A stretch of DNA of 39,089 nt, from assembly GCA_902812455.1 (NCBI GenBank), contig CADDZH010000045.1, positions 1 to 39,089 of the forward strand. Reading direction: 5' to 3'. Below the pieces are notes generated by a model. The model saw only the letters and a program-made list of their open reading frames with translations. It searched no databases and had not been told where the DNA came from. Positions 8,012 to 17,037 of the stretch are shown piece after piece (within the stretch, counting starts at the first letter, position 1; each line of letters starts with the position of its first letter). The position numbers and the translations under genes were made by a program. Source of the stretch: Chloroflexota bacterium (GTDB lineage: Bacteria > Chloroflexota > Ktedonobacteria > Ktedonobacterales > Ktedonobacteraceae).

Positions 8012-9070
8012 GTGCTAACAGAGCCTGAACTCGATCCCATTGACATCTCGCGTACTGGCGGTACTTCTAGAAATATGGATAATGACCGGGTACAGCGTGT
8101 GCTCTGTGAGACCATCCCCGAATTGAAAGAGAAGCGCTGGCACCTGCTCTCCTGCCAGGTGATCGAAGCGCGGCAGCACCGGCAAAAGCAACTTGTCTTC
8201 TGCCACATCTCTTACCGGGATGAAAAAGGGAAATGTGCGAAGGATGTAGAGCTTGTCGTAAAGTTCTACGGAGATCATGGAAGGGATAGCGGTTATGAGG
8301 CGTTGCAACAATTGCGGCAGGCCGGTTTCCAGCAGCCGTCCAGGTATCGCGTGCCGCGCCCTTATGGATACGCGCCCGGAGCCGGGATATTGATACAGGA
8401 GAGGGTAAAGGGAAGAAGCTGGCTCAAGCTCCTGCTTGATTCGCAGCAGAGCCAGCAACGAGCTGCCGCTCAAGCTGCAAGCTGGCTGGTGCGCCTTCAA
8501 CAAAGCTCTCTCCATATCCCTCTCATGGAGAATGAATCTATGAGCCGTGCCAGCGTTGCGACACTGAGGCGCCAGGCACAGGAGCTTGCGACAGCTTTCC
8601 CTTCTATCGCCGGGCGGCTAGAGAGCCTCAGCGAACAACTGCTGGCCAGTAGACTTTCGGAGCAGCTTCCACTCGTTGCTTCGCATGGCGACTATCACCC
8701 AGGCAATGTCTTTCTTGCTGGCACTACCATAACAGTCATTGACTTTGACGCCTTCGGGCTGCGTGATGCCGCCTTTGATGCTGGCTACTGCATTGCTCAG
8801 TTATTGAGCATGTCGTATTTCCACACGGGATATCTCGCCCCTGGCGTGCAGGCCGCGGCTCTCTTCTGGCGTACTTATGAGAAGCAGGGCGGTCAGGCAG
8901 CATGGCCAGCGGTCGCAGCGCGAGTCGCATCGACGCTGCTGCAGGTATTGCACTATACCCTCTATGCGATGGGGTCTGGGCGCCGTGATATACTCCCCTG
9001 GTGGCTGGATCTGATCGAACAGTGGCTCGCTAGCCAGGGACCGGCAACGCTTGAAAGTTTCAATCATTAA
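8012..9070 (+). CDS. Aminoglycoside phosphotransferase (APH) family kinase-like protein
   Basis: Protein-kinase-fold small-molecule phosphotransferase of about 352 residues. The catalytic loop HGDYHPGNVF and the metal-binding IDFDAFGLRDAAFDAGY match the APH/choline kinase family. Upstream, VELVVKFYGD carries the ATP-binding Lys and GILIQERVKG resembles the hinge. A GTG at 8012 is preferred as start because GGAGAGGAG lies six bases before it; a GTG at 7940 in the same frame has no such site. The substrate is unknown; the family includes antibiotic kinases and metabolic kinases. It is divergent from the ArsR-type regulator and not clearly in an operon with the GH57 gene 180 bases downstream, because a palindromic repeat element lies between them. 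Confidence 0.82.
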   Translation: MLTEPELDPIDISRTGGTSRNMDNDRVQRVLCETIPELKEKRWHLLSCQVIEARQHRQKQLVFCHISYRDEKGKCAKDVELVVKFYGDHGRDSGYEALQQLRQAGFQQPSRYRVPRPYGYAPGAGILIQERVKGRSWLKLLLDSQQSQQRAAAQAASWLVRLQQSSLHIPLMENESMSRASVATLRRQAQELATAFPSIAGRLESLSEQLLASRLSEQLPLVASHGDYHPGNVFLAGTTITVIDFDAFGLRDAAFDAGYCIAQLLSMSYFHTGYLAPGVQAAALFWRTYEKQGGQAAWPAVAARVASTLLQVLHYTLYAMGSGRRDILPWWLDLIEQWLASQGPATLESFNH

Positions 9071-9246
9071 AAGCAAGGTTCAAAAATGGACGAAAGACCT
9101 TGACAGTGTACATAGTCGCATCATGTTATCCTGAGCGAAGCGAAGGATCTCGCTTGATGTGCATCGGATGTTTCGCTTCGCTCAACATGACATTACCGGA
9201 CTTTGCTGGTAACTGAGGAATTGTCACGTTCATTTGAACCTTGCTT
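9071..9246. repeat. 176-bp palindromic element with 14-bp terminal inverted repeats
   Basis: The ends are exact inverted repeats: AAGCAAGGTTCAAA at 9071-9084 and its complement at 9233-9246. Inside, two facing copies of the CCTGAGCGAAGCGAAGGATC-type repeat (about 9125-9151 and 9168-9192) form an inner inverted pair. No coding potential is seen. The structure resembles a MITE or a double REP/BIME. Related single copies lie at about 33870-33923 and 36819-36873. Confidence 0.75.
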
Positions 9247-9251
9247 AAAGG

Positions 9252-11204
9252 ATGCATTGTGTGAACAAGCAATTAAGACAGCATGGGGTCCCTTTTGCCC
9301 TGGTTCAGCATGCCAACCAGTACCTCATCACGAACGGCTATGATAACCGTCAGGGCATTCATGAGATCGTCGAGGGCTATACCCGCATACTGCTGGCGCA
9401 TGAGAGGTATGGCATCCCACTGAACCTGCATCTCAGCGGCACATTGATAGAAGCCATCGCCTGGCACTGCCCCTGGTTTCTTGAGCTTGTGCGAACGCTG
9501 CGGTCAAAAGGCATAGTATCCCTTATCGGGGGTACGTATGCAGAAAACATAATGACCTTGTTCCAGCCATCCTTTAATCTCCGGCAATTGAACGAGCATC
9601 TCTGGTTGTATCGCCGGCACCTGCACTGCCAGCCGGATAGCATCAAAATATGCTGGGTACCAGAAAGGGTATGGAATAGTGAGCTGCTGGCTGAAACGCT
9701 GGCCAGCCCCATGCTGGCAAATGGCGGCTATCGCTACGTCCTGCTGGATGACCGGCTGCTCTACCCAACTTATGGAGTCTACACTGGCAGTCCGCGTGCC
9801 CTCTTCGATGCAAGCAGGCCCTATCATCCTTATCCTTCAGAGGCAACATCATCTTGCACAGAAAGCAGCCGGGCCTACTCTATAGCCGGTGCGGGCGGCC
9901 TGGCAATGATCCCTATATCCTCGAACCTGCGCTACTGGATACCTCCAGCCTGCGATGCGCACTGGCAATGCCTGGATTCATATATTACCCACCTGGCACA
10001 TGAGAAAAGCAGAGATACCCTGTTGATCTATGCAGATGACCTCGAAAAGAGCGCGGGCGCCGGGGGATGGGATGCTTACAATCCTGAGCGTTATGAGGCT
10101 TTCCTGCGCTGGGTTGCATCGCGAAATGATCTCCTGCCCATCCATCTGGCAGGCTGGCTTGAGCACCATCCTCCTAAGGAGGAGCGCATGATTGAGCAGG
10201 GAAGCTTTTTCGAGATCGCTCAGGGCTTGCAGGCAGGTGAAGATTACCGGGTATGGTGGGAAGATAGCGCCTGGTTACCATACCGGCGTATACTGGAAGA
10301 TGTCCAGGAAAGCTTGCTGAAGGCCGGGTGCAAGGGAGCGGATGAACAACTCCTGGCCCTGGCATGGAAGCACGTGATGGCATCCACCTATGAGACTGCA
10401 TGGCATGATTCTGCAGGTGGAAGGATCAAGCCGGCTGGATGGGCAAAAGCCGCTGCCAGTCATGCACGCGCTGCTTATGTCATGCTTGCGGCTGCTCGCT
10501 GGTTCGCCCAATCTGAGCGGCCCGCCTCGGTCGAACTGGTAGATATCGATGAGGATGGCGAGGAAGAGGTCATCCTGCGTAATGCCAGCCTGTATGCCGT
10601 GATCGCGCCGCGTCATGGAGCGCGGCTCATCTACCTGTTTACGCTTACGGCAGCAGGAGGAGCACTGGTAATTGGCAATCCCACGGATGATTGGAACTAC
10701 CAGCAAGAGTTGAATGCCTATATGCGGCAGCCCCCCAACCATGCGGGAGCGCTGGCAGATACAGGATACGAAGATGATGCTTACGCTATTATTGCCTTGC
10801 AGGATGGTAAGGGTGTGAGCATGAGAAACATCCAGGCAGGCAGCCGTTTATATGGAGCGGAGAAGAGCATATCCCTGCTTGCGCAAGGCGACCGCCTGGC
10901 GATTCGTTACTGCTTGCCCCCTTCCCTGACCAGCCTCGATACAATCATATGCTTCTCGCCCGATTATTACCGGCTCCTGCGCGAGGGCCATACTTCCGTA
11001 AGCGCGATACGTGGGGGTACGCGACGCGGCTTTTGCAACGGGGAAATTTGTGCCTGGGTCGATGTGCGCAGTCATGACGAAAGCTGCTGGGTGCCTTCTA
11101 GGCCTACGTGTGTAGGACATGGCTTAAGTGTACAGTTGCGTTTTTATACCTCACAAATGGATTTCGTTATTGGCTGTGGGTGGGATAAATTGGGCCCCTA
11201 CTAG
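9252..11204 (+). CDS. Glycoside hydrolase family 57, 4-alpha-glucanotransferase-like
   Basis: A 650-residue protein with a GH57 (beta/alpha)7 catalytic domain in the first 350 residues and a C-terminal beta-rich region like the DUF1925/DUF1926 part of Thermococcus 4-alpha-glucanotransferase. The nucleophile region WVPERVWNSEL (Glu138) and the acid region YADDLEKSAG (Asp262/263, Glu265) are intact. The first GH57 motif, usually HNHQP, reads HANQY here. It probably acts on alpha-1,4-glucans in the cytoplasm, since no signal peptide is seen; storage glycogen is a possible substrate. The start is uncertain: ATG 9252 and GTG 9261 are both possible, with TAAAGG just upstream. Its stop overlaps that of the convergent PRC/MgtE_N gene by four bases, leaving no room for a terminator. 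Confidence 0.83.
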   Translation: MHCVNKQLRQHGVPFALVQHANQYLITNGYDNRQGIHEIVEGYTRILLAHERYGIPLNLHLSGTLIEAIAWHCPWFLELVRTLRSKGIVSLIGGTYAENIMTLFQPSFNLRQLNEHLWLYRRHLHCQPDSIKICWVPERVWNSELLAETLASPMLANGGYRYVLLDDRLLYPTYGVYTGSPRALFDASRPYHPYPSEATSSCTESSRAYSIAGAGGLAMIPISSNLRYWIPPACDAHWQCLDSYITHLAHEKSRDTLLIYADDLEKSAGAGGWDAYNPERYEAFLRWVASRNDLLPIHLAGWLEHHPPKEERMIEQGSFFEIAQGLQAGEDYRVWWEDSAWLPYRRILEDVQESLLKAGCKGADEQLLALAWKHVMASTYETAWHDSAGGRIKPAGWAKAAASHARAAYVMLAAARWFAQSERPASVELVDIDEDGEEEVILRNASLYAVIAPRHGARLIYLFTLTAAGGALVIGNPTDDWNYQQELNAYMRQPPNHAGALADTGYEDDAYAIIALQDGKGVSMRNIQAGSRLYGAEKSISLLAQGDRLAIRYCLPPSLTSLDTIICFSPDYYRLLREGHTSVSAIRGGTRRGFCNGEICAWVDVRSHDESCWVPSRPTCVGHGLSVQLRFYTSQMDFVIGCGWDKLGPY

Positions 11205-12499
11205 TACATGCGGGTGGGCTTGCGCCGCTTTTCGGGGGGCAAGAGCACATCCAGCGCATCGTCAACGGTCACGATGCCTTCAAGAATGCCGGCTTCATTT
11301 ACGACGGGGACGGCCAGCAAATTATACTTTGCCATAACCTGAGCCACAGTATGGGGATCGGTATCCGGCTGCACGGTCACCAGGTCTGTCTCCATGATAT
11401 CGCGCAGGCGTTGTGTGGGAGAGGCAGCGAGCAGATCCCAGATGGAGACCACACCGAGTAGCTTGCATTCGTCCTGGGTTTCGTCCGGCACGCAGTAGAC
11501 ATAGGCAGGGCGTATATCCTGCTCCTGCATAATGGAGCGCACCGCCTCTAGCGCTTCACCTGCGCTCCTATCCTGGTTGAGGGCGACGTAATCGGTTGTC
11601 ATGAGACCGCCGGCAGAACTCTCTTCATATCCCAATAACTCCTGTACATCTTCTGACTCTTCCGGGGTCATCAACCTCAGGAGTTCCTCGGCCCGCTCCT
11701 CTGGCAAGCGCGCAAGTAAATCGGCGGCCTCATCTGGCCCCATCGCTTCCAGGATATCAGCAGCCCGGGCAGGCTCGATGTTTTCCAGAATGCGGCGCTG
11801 CCGGTCCGTGTCCACCTCTTCCATTGCGTCGGCCGCGGTTTCGTTATCTAGCTCCTCGATCAGCCGCGCTCCCTCTTCGGGGGTCAATTGATGCACAATC
11901 TCAGCAATATCGGCGGGGTGAAGCTCTGCCAGGTGCCCGCTGGGCGTGCGTGGTTCTGAAGGGGCCACTTCTACCGGCTCACCCCTCTCCTCCTCGTGCT
12001 CCGGCACCTCGATCAGTTCGATGTTTGCCCAGGGGATCAAACGAGCCGGCGCACGCCTGGCGCTTACGCCCAGCAGCCATGCAGGGGCCAGGCGGCGCAC
12101 CAGTCCAAACGTACTATTATCCACTCCCAGGATTTGCCAGTCGTCACCCAGGCCAACATCATTCACTCGCACAGTCTTTTTGCGCACAATATCAATGACC
12201 TGCCTGTCGAGCACCTGGTGCGCCAGGCTGACCTCTTCTGTTGCTACAGGCTCTTCCACTTGTAGGGGAAGTTGTGCGAGGGAAACACGCAAGCGCAGGA
12301 CAGCCCCTTGCCACTCGATGGCTTCGAGAGGCGCCCGACAGGGTTGCTCTGCCTCTCCCTCGATCAACAATGCGCTGGGATAGGCAGGCCTGGAACTCCC
12401 CACCTGCGCTAATGGCACGAGCACATCAATGATTTTCCCGGTACGGTTGCCCTGCGCATCCTCCACAGGGGTAGTGAGTATTTGACTCAGGTATAGCAT
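11201..12499 (-). CDS. Soluble PRC-barrel / MgtE N-domain / CBS-pair protein
   Basis: A 432-residue protein. Order: two PRC-barrel-like regions (residues 1-85 and about 95-165, with DRQVIDIVRKKTVRVNDV), an acidic MgtE N-terminal superhelix (about 195-300, repeated ADILEAMGPDEAADLLARLP units) and a CBS pair (about 305-425, ending VTVDDALDVLL). No membrane helices follow, so it cannot itself transport Mg2+ as MgtE does; in MgtE these two parts form the cytosolic Mg2+ sensor. Stand-alone PRC-MgtE_N-CBS proteins exist elsewhere, sometimes beside NRAMP transporters, but none is nearby. It begins three bases after the pyrG stop on the same strand, so it is almost certainly co-transcribed with CTP synthase. 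Confidence 0.85.
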   Translation of the reverse strand: MLYLSQILTTPVEDAQGNRTGKIIDVLVPLAQVGSSRPAYPSALLIEGEAEQPCRAPLEAIEWQGAVLRLRVSLAQLPLQVEEPVATEEVSLAHQVLDRQVIDIVRKKTVRVNDVGLGDDWQILGVDNSTFGLVRRLAPAWLLGVSARRAPARLIPWANIELIEVPEHEEERGEPVEVAPSEPRTPSGHLAELHPADIAEIVHQLTPEEGARLIEELDNETAADAMEEVDTDRQRRILENIEPARAADILEAMGPDEAADLLARLPEERAEELLRLMTPEESEDVQELLGYEESSAGGLMTTDYVALNQDRSAGEALEAVRSIMQEQDIRPAYVYCVPDETQDECKLLGVVSIWDLLAASPTQRLRDIMETDLVTVQPDTDPHTVAQVMAKYNLLAVPVVNEAGILEGIVTVDDALDVLLPPEKRRKPTRMY

Positions 12500-12502
12500 A
12501 GA

Positions 12503-14203
12503 TTACAGTTCTTTACGAGCCTCTGGTTGAGCAAAGGCAACATGATTCCCTTTTCCTGCTTCAGGCTCAAAGGCCAGCTCCTCTTCCAGCTTTCTCTCTC
12601 TGGCCAACCGCACAGCCGTTCCAATGAAATCGCGGAACAGCGGGTGCGGGCGATTCGGCCTGCTCTTGAATTCAGGATGGAATTGTGAAGCCACGAACCA
12701 GGGATGATCCGCCAGCTCGATAATCTCAACCAGGCTATTATCGGCAGAGCGCCCACTGATCATCATACCATGCGCTTCCATACGCTTGCGATATTCATTG
12801 TTGAACTCATAGCGATGGCGATGGCGCTCGAACACAATGGGTTCGCCATAGGCCTCGTAAGCTCTGGTACCAGGAGTAAGGCAGCATACCCAGCTTCCCA
12901 GGCGCATGGTCCCGCCCTTATCGGCAACCTGGCGCTGGGTCGCCATGAGATCGATGACCGGATAGGGGGTCTGCGGGTCAAACTCGGTGCTGTTGGCCTC
13001 GACAAGCCCCAGCACATTGCGGGCAAACTCGATCACAGCCACCTGCAATCCCAGGCAAAGCCCCAGGTAGGGCTTCTTCATACGGCGAGCGAAGCTGGCC
13101 GCCTTGATCTTCCCTTCGATACCCCGGTGGCCAAAGCCGCCCGGAACGACGATGCCGTCCACATCTTCCAACGCTTCCGTATAGCGCTCGCCCATGCTTT
13201 CAAGGGCTTCGGAATTAATCCATTTGATGCGTACATCCATATCATGATACCAGCCCGCATGGCGCAATGCTTCCGCTACAGAGAGATACGCATCATGCAG
13301 TTCGACATACTTGCCGACCAGGCCAATGGTCACTTCAGGGCGCGGTCGCTTGATCTTTGCTACCAGGTTCTGCCATTCCTGCATCTCGGGCTCGTGCCCG
13401 GCAAGCCTCAGCTCCTGCACGAGGTATTCGCCCAGCCCGGCCTCTTCGAGCACAAGGGGCACCTCGTAGATGGTCTCGGCAGTCAGCAAGGGAATAACGG
13501 CTCGCGCCTCAATATTGCAGAAGAGGGCGATCTTTTCGCGTAGTTCTTCGCTTACCGGGTAGTCGGAGCGGCAGAGGATCACGTCCGGTTGGATACCGAC
13601 GCGCAAAAGTTCCTTCACGCTGTGCTGGGTGGGCTTGGTTTTCAGTTCTTTCGTAGCCCCTATATACGGCAAAAGCGTGACGTGCAGGTAGAGGACATTC
13701 GAGCGCCCTACATCTTTGCGCATCTGGCGAATCGCTTCCAGGTATGGCTCGCCCTCGATATCGCCAACGGTGCCGCCAACTTCCACAATGACCACGTCTG
13801 CATCGGAGCGCCGGGCCACGGCATGGATGCGCTCTTTGATCTCGTTGGTAATGTGAGGGACGACCTGGATTGTGCCTCCCAGATACTCGCCCCGGCGCTC
13901 TTTTCCGATCACGGCGGCGTAGACCTGCCCGGTCGTCACGTTGTTTGCCTGGTACGCGGGTTCATCTGTGAAGCGCTCGTAATGGCCAAGATCGAGGTCG
14001 GTTTCCGCGCCATCCTCGGTCACGAATACCTCGCCATGCTGGTACGGTGACATGGTGCCCGGATCAACATTGATATAGGGGTCGAGTTTCATAATGGAGA
14101 CCGAGATTCCCCGGTTCTTGAGAAGCCGCCCAAGCGAGGCGACGCTGATGCCTTTACCCACCGAAGATGCTACACCGCCGGTAACAAAGATAAATTTTGA
14201 CAT
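12503..14203 (-). CDS. pyrG: CTP synthase
   Basis: Makes CTP from UTP, ATP and glutamine. The 566-residue product has an N-terminal amidoligase domain (start [20 protein letters not shown]-loop-like; [28 protein letters not shown]) and a C-terminal class I glutamine amidotransferase domain with nucleophile GLCLGLQ and the His-Glu of [11 protein letters not shown]. About 25 charged residues extend beyond the amidotransferase domain. AAGGAGGGG lies seven bases before the ATG, and a TATAAT -10 box (complement at 14240-14245) is just upstream, embedded in the T-tract of the preceding terminator. The PRC/MgtE_N/CBS gene follows after three bases. Confidence 0.97.
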   Translation of the reverse strand: MSKFIFVTGGVASSVGKGISVASLGRLLKNRGISVSIMKLDPYINVDPGTMSPYQHGEVFVTEDGAETDLDLGHYERFTDEPAYQANNVTTGQVYAAVIGKERRGEYLGGTIQVVPHITNEIKERIHAVARRSDADVVIVEVGGTVGDIEGEPYLEAIRQMRKDVGRSNVLYLHVTLLPYIGATKELKTKPTQHSVKELLRVGIQPDVILCRSDYPVSEELREKIALFCNIEARAVIPLLTAETIYEVPLVLEEAGLGEYLVQELRLAGHEPEMQEWQNLVAKIKRPRPEVTIGLVGKYVELHDAYLSVAEALRHAGWYHDMDVRIKWINSEALESMGERYTEALEDVDGIVVPGGFGHRGIEGKIKAASFARRMKKPYLGLCLGLQVAVIEFARNVLGLVEANSTEFDPQTPYPVIDLMATQRQVADKGGTMRLGSWVCCLTPGTRAYEAYGEPIVFERHRHRYEFNNEYRKRMEAHGMMISGRSADNSLVEIIELADHPWFVASQFHPEFKSRPNRPHPLFRDFIGTAVRLARERKLEEELAFEPEAGKGNHVAFAQPEARKEL

Positions 14204-14243
14204 ATTGCCCCTCCTTACCCGGAGCTGAGTTTGACTACCATTA

Positions 14244-14291
14244 TAAAAAACCGGGGTGAGTGAGTTCCTTAACCGATACTCTAACCCCGGT
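14244..14291 (-). terminator. Rho-independent terminator of the beta-lactamase-fold gene
   Basis: Read on the minus strand, the perfect 8-bp stem ACCGGGGT...ACCCCGGT (14284-14291 and 14250-14257) is followed by six T residues. The stem overlaps the stop codon of the upstream metallo-hydrolase gene. The same T-tract forms part of a TATAAT that may serve as the pyrG -10 box. Confidence 0.8.
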
Positions 14292-14928
14292 GCGATAAAA
14301 CCACCACCTGCGTTTCCGCAGGTAAGTTACTGTGTGTGATAGTAAGTTTGGGCTGCGGATTGATCGCCTCAATCCCCATCTCACGACAGAATTTGTCGAG
14401 AGGATCGAGCGCATCGCGTTTCCCCTCCAAGACAGATGTGCGATAATGCATGGGAATGACGATGCGCGGCTCTACCTGGCTGACCACCTCGGCGGCCTCT
14501 GTCGCATTGATGGTGTGATGCCCGCCAATCGGGATCAACAGGATATCGGCGTCCGCAACCTCCTCTAATTGCTCTTCCTGGAGTATATGCCCCAGGTCTC
14601 CTAAATGACAGATAATCAGATCATCCATATGAATGACATAAATGGTATTCCGTCCTCGCTCCTGGCCGCGCTTGTTATCGTGATACGAGGCCACGCCAGT
14701 AATCAGCACATCGCTAATCTCATACTCACCGGGGCCGCGCACAACACGCGGGTTGCCTTTCACGCCCTGCACATAGTTATGCCCGGCATGGTTATGACTG
14801 ATGGTGACGATGGGGGCATTGACCTTGCCCAGCGAGTAGCCTAGCTGAGGAGAGAACGGATCGGTAATTAAGGTTACATTCTTGCCACGCAACTGAAAGC
14901 AGGAGTGGCCAAGCCAAGAAATTTCCAT
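14281..14928 (-). CDS. Metallo-beta-lactamase-fold protein, UPF0173-like, with altered metal motif
   Basis: A 215-residue MBL-fold protein of the small L-ascorbate-6-phosphate-lactonase-like (UPF0173) group: [13 protein letters not shown] start, [15 protein letters not shown] and VIPMHY are all recognisable. The signature HxHxDH reads H45-N-H47-A-G49-H50, so the second-metal Asp is Gly; the usual Asp after the first His is also missing. The other His/Asp ligands (His in HLGDLGH, Asp before it, His in MHY) remain. It may bind a single metal or have a changed activity. ATG 14928 was chosen over TTG 14949 because homology begins there. A strong terminator follows, so it is transcribed alone. Confidence 0.82.
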   Translation of the reverse strand: MEISWLGHSCFQLRGKNVTLITDPFSPQLGYSLGKVNAPIVTISHNHAGHNYVQGVKGNPRVVRGPGEYEISDVLITGVASYHDNKRGQERGRNTIYVIHMDDLIICHLGDLGHILQEEQLEEVADADILLIPIGGHHTINATEAAEVVSQVEPRIVIPMHYRTSVLEGKRDALDPLDKFCREMGIEAINPQPKLTITHSNLPAETQVVVLSHRG

Positions 14929-15061
14929 GTTTTCGCTTTGCTCAATCAATAGTTCGGGCGGGGACCGCTTTCTCTGTCCTCGCCCGAATATAATTGTACC
15001 ACATAGATATGTGTTCTACAAGGGAATTGAAGGGAAATAACCAATTTGGGTTTACGACTCT

Positions 15062-15949
15062 TCACTGCAGTTCCTGCACCTGGATTTTCCACGAACCTTC
15101 GCTGTCAATCTCCAGGTAGATATTACCGGCTTGATGTTCTTCGGTGCTATCCGAGGTATTTCCAGCCTTGCAAATGGTATTCACTGCCACATCCAGCGGG
15201 TTGTTATTAGAATCATAGACATACACCTGGATATTATACTGACCTCCATAGAACGATGAGGGATCGCACGACCAGAGAATCTTCCAGTCGTTTCCCACCT
15301 GGAAAATCTGCGTCTTCTTGATGCCATTGCCTGTGAAGGTCTGTACCGTTGTCCATTGCGGCGCTTGCGTGGGGGTCGGGCTTGGAGTTGGAGTTGGAGG
15401 CTTTGTTGCTGCAGCGGCTGGCTGTGTTGCATTGCTACTTTGTGGGGTAGAGGCAGTCGTGCTCGAAGTATTCTGAGCTGTGCCGCTAGAGCTACCCTTA
15501 CTTATTACTCCGATTAAAAGGCCGATCATCAGGATGATTGCAAGGCTCACAAGCCACAGCGGTAATGAAACCTTTTTGCTAAAGAAGCCTGGCTTCCGTT
15601 CAGGCGGTTTCATCCAGCCTGCTGGAAATTGTGGTGGCGATGATTGCTCAGGCAAGCGCATTGATGGCAGCGATTGCTGCGAAGCTGGCCCTGGAGAGGC
15701 TTGCCATTGAAGCTGTTGTGAAGGAGGCTGTTGAACTGGCTGCCAGGAGAGCTGCTGCGATGGTAGTTGCGAGTGTTGCGGTTGTTGCCATGAGGGTTGC
15801 TGCGAAGGCTGTTGTTGAGGCGGGTAGTTTGGAGTTGGTGACATACCAGGCTGTGGCTGCCCATATTGTGTAGATAGCGGCTGATTCCATTGGGATTGTC
15901 CATATGGTTGTTGCCCTGGAGCTGGCTGCCATTGCTGCTGGTTGTTCAT
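15062..15949 (-). CDS. Pro/Gln-rich single-pass membrane protein of unknown function
   Basis: A 295-residue protein in four parts: a low-complexity Gln/Pro/Ser/Trp cytoplasmic tail (residues 1-125, with many QPSWQQP-like units), one membrane helix (about 128-149, LWLVSLAIILMIGLLIG), a Thr/Ser/Pro linker (155-205) and a C-terminal globular region (205-295) with two Cys (LWSCDPS, NTICKAG) that could form a disulfide outside. The composition predicts N-in/C-out topology. AAAGGATGATC before the ATG supports the start. The layout is common in Ktedonobacteria and other Chloroflexota envelope proteins; no family name can be given. The Gln-rich part also produces long spurious frames on both strands. 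Confidence 0.7.
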   Translation of the reverse strand: MNNQQQWQPAPGQQPYGQSQWNQPLSTQYGQPQPGMSPTPNYPPQQQPSQQPSWQQPQHSQLPSQQLSWQPVQQPPSQQLQWQASPGPASQQSLPSMRLPEQSSPPQFPAGWMKPPERKPGFFSKKVSLPLWLVSLAIILMIGLLIGVISKGSSSGTAQNTSSTTASTPQSSNATQPAAAATKPPTPTPSPTPTQAPQWTTVQTFTGNGIKKTQIFQVGNDWKILWSCDPSSFYGGQYNIQVYVYDSNNNPLDVAVNTICKAGNTSDSTEEHQAGNIYLEIDSEGSWKIQVQELQ

Positions 15950-16323
15950 GGTGGATCATCCTTTCGATAATAACAACATATGCAGGATAAAAAGTGATGC
16001 AATTCCTTTTTTATTATCTATGGATTCTAAAAGCTGATAAATAGCAAAGAGGTTACGATCAGGTTAAGATGCAGTTATGATCTGAGCAATATGTGCTGGT
16101 TTCTGCTTAAAACTCGATGCGTCCCCCGCAAATTGGGGTCTCCATCTTTTAGGGTGATTGTTGAGGAAGAGCCGATCAATCGGCGCTGGCCACGATAAAT
16201 CGGCCCCTACACTTCACCCGGAAGGATAGAGATCCACAAACTGTAGGGGCTTGCCATGCCTTGCCTGCTCTCTTATAATTGAGGAGGCTTTACGACGATG
16301 CAATAATATTAAGGAATTATGTG
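15950..16323. other. Intergenic region with repeat remnants
   Basis: No gene is visible here. Around 16180-16250 there are repeat pieces of the GATAAATCGGCCCCTAC type and the palindrome GCCGATCAATCGGC; related sequence occurs at 23955-23999. AAGGA just before 16324 is the likely ribosome site for the CoxG-like gene. Confidence 0.5.
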
Positions 16324-17037
16324 ATGGATATCGAAGGAACATATACACTGCAAGCGTCGCCTGAGGACGTCTGGCAGGCTTTGATGGACCCGCAGGTGCT
16401 GCGGCGGGCCATTCCAGGCGTGGAGCAACTGGAACTGCTGGATGAGCATGCCTACGACATCGTGCTGCACATCAAGCATGCGCCGCTCGTGGGTTTATAC
16501 CATGGCCAGATCAGGATCACGAGCACGCAGTACCCATCCTCCTACAGCTTCTCTGTTGAAGGCAGTGGGCGACAAAGCAAGATTAGCGGCCAGGGGACTA
16601 TTCATTTGCATAGCCATGGCAGCAATACGATCATTGCCTATCATGGCACCCTCAATCTTGGCAAACCGGGGACACTGCTACCTCCTCCAGTGATACGAGG
16701 AACAGCGAAGCTGCTGCTCCAGCAGTTCTTTACCGCGCTCTCCGAGTACTTGCGCACTCTCTATCCTGCCTCAATGGAAGAATCCATCAACGAAGTGGAC
16801 ATGGATACGAGTATGGAGACCCTGGAAATCACAGAAGAGCCGCAGGCTCCTGTCGTGGCTTCAGCCTTTTCAGCTTTTCTGTACAAGCTTGTACGCACAC
16901 TCAGGCTGGGCAGAGGTGATCCGCTAGCAGAAGCGCAATGGGTGCGCAGGATGAGGCGCATAGGTATTGTTGTGACATTATTGTTCCTGGTCTGGATTGG
17001 CACTCGCTTGCCCTGGAGACCGGGCGGGCACGGGTGA
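16324..17037 (+). CDS. CoxG-like SRPBCC protein with C-terminal membrane anchor
   Basis: Residues 1-145 form a START/SRPBCC domain of the carbon monoxide dehydrogenase subunit G (CoxG) family: MDIEGTYTLQASPEDVWQAL, then DPQVLRRAIPGVEQLELLDE and KISGQGTIHLHSHGSNTIIAYHG. A linker rich in Glu/Met follows, then one hydrophobic helix near the C-terminus (IGIVVTLLFLVWIGTRL). In Afipia carboxidovorans CoxG tethers CO dehydrogenase to the membrane; here no cox genes are nearby, so the role may be lipid or quinone handling. The start at 16324 has AAGGA upstream and matches the family; a GTG/ATG-type start at 16279 would add 15 unrelated residues. Confidence 0.8.
   Translation: MDIEGTYTLQASPEDVWQALMDPQVLRRAIPGVEQLELLDEHAYDIVLHIKHAPLVGLYHGQIRITSTQYPSSYSFSVEGSGRQSKISGQGTIHLHSHGSNTIIAYHGTLNLGKPGTLLPPPVIRGTAKLLLQQFFTALSEYLRTLYPASMEESINEVDMDTSMETLEITEEPQAPVVASAFSAFLYKLVRTLRLGRGDPLAEAQWVRRMRRIGIVVTLLFLVWIGTRLPWRPGGHG

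Noticed and set aside
12704..13543. 279-codon open frame antisense to pyrG
   Set aside because: A shadow of the strongly conserved CTP synthase gene; no domain or start signal of its own.
15631..15959. Ala/Val-rich and Asn/Ser-rich frames overlapping the Pro/Gln-rich membrane protein gene
   Set aside because: They are other-frame readings of the same low-complexity repeats; only the chosen frame has a ribosome site, a membrane helix and a structured C-terminus.
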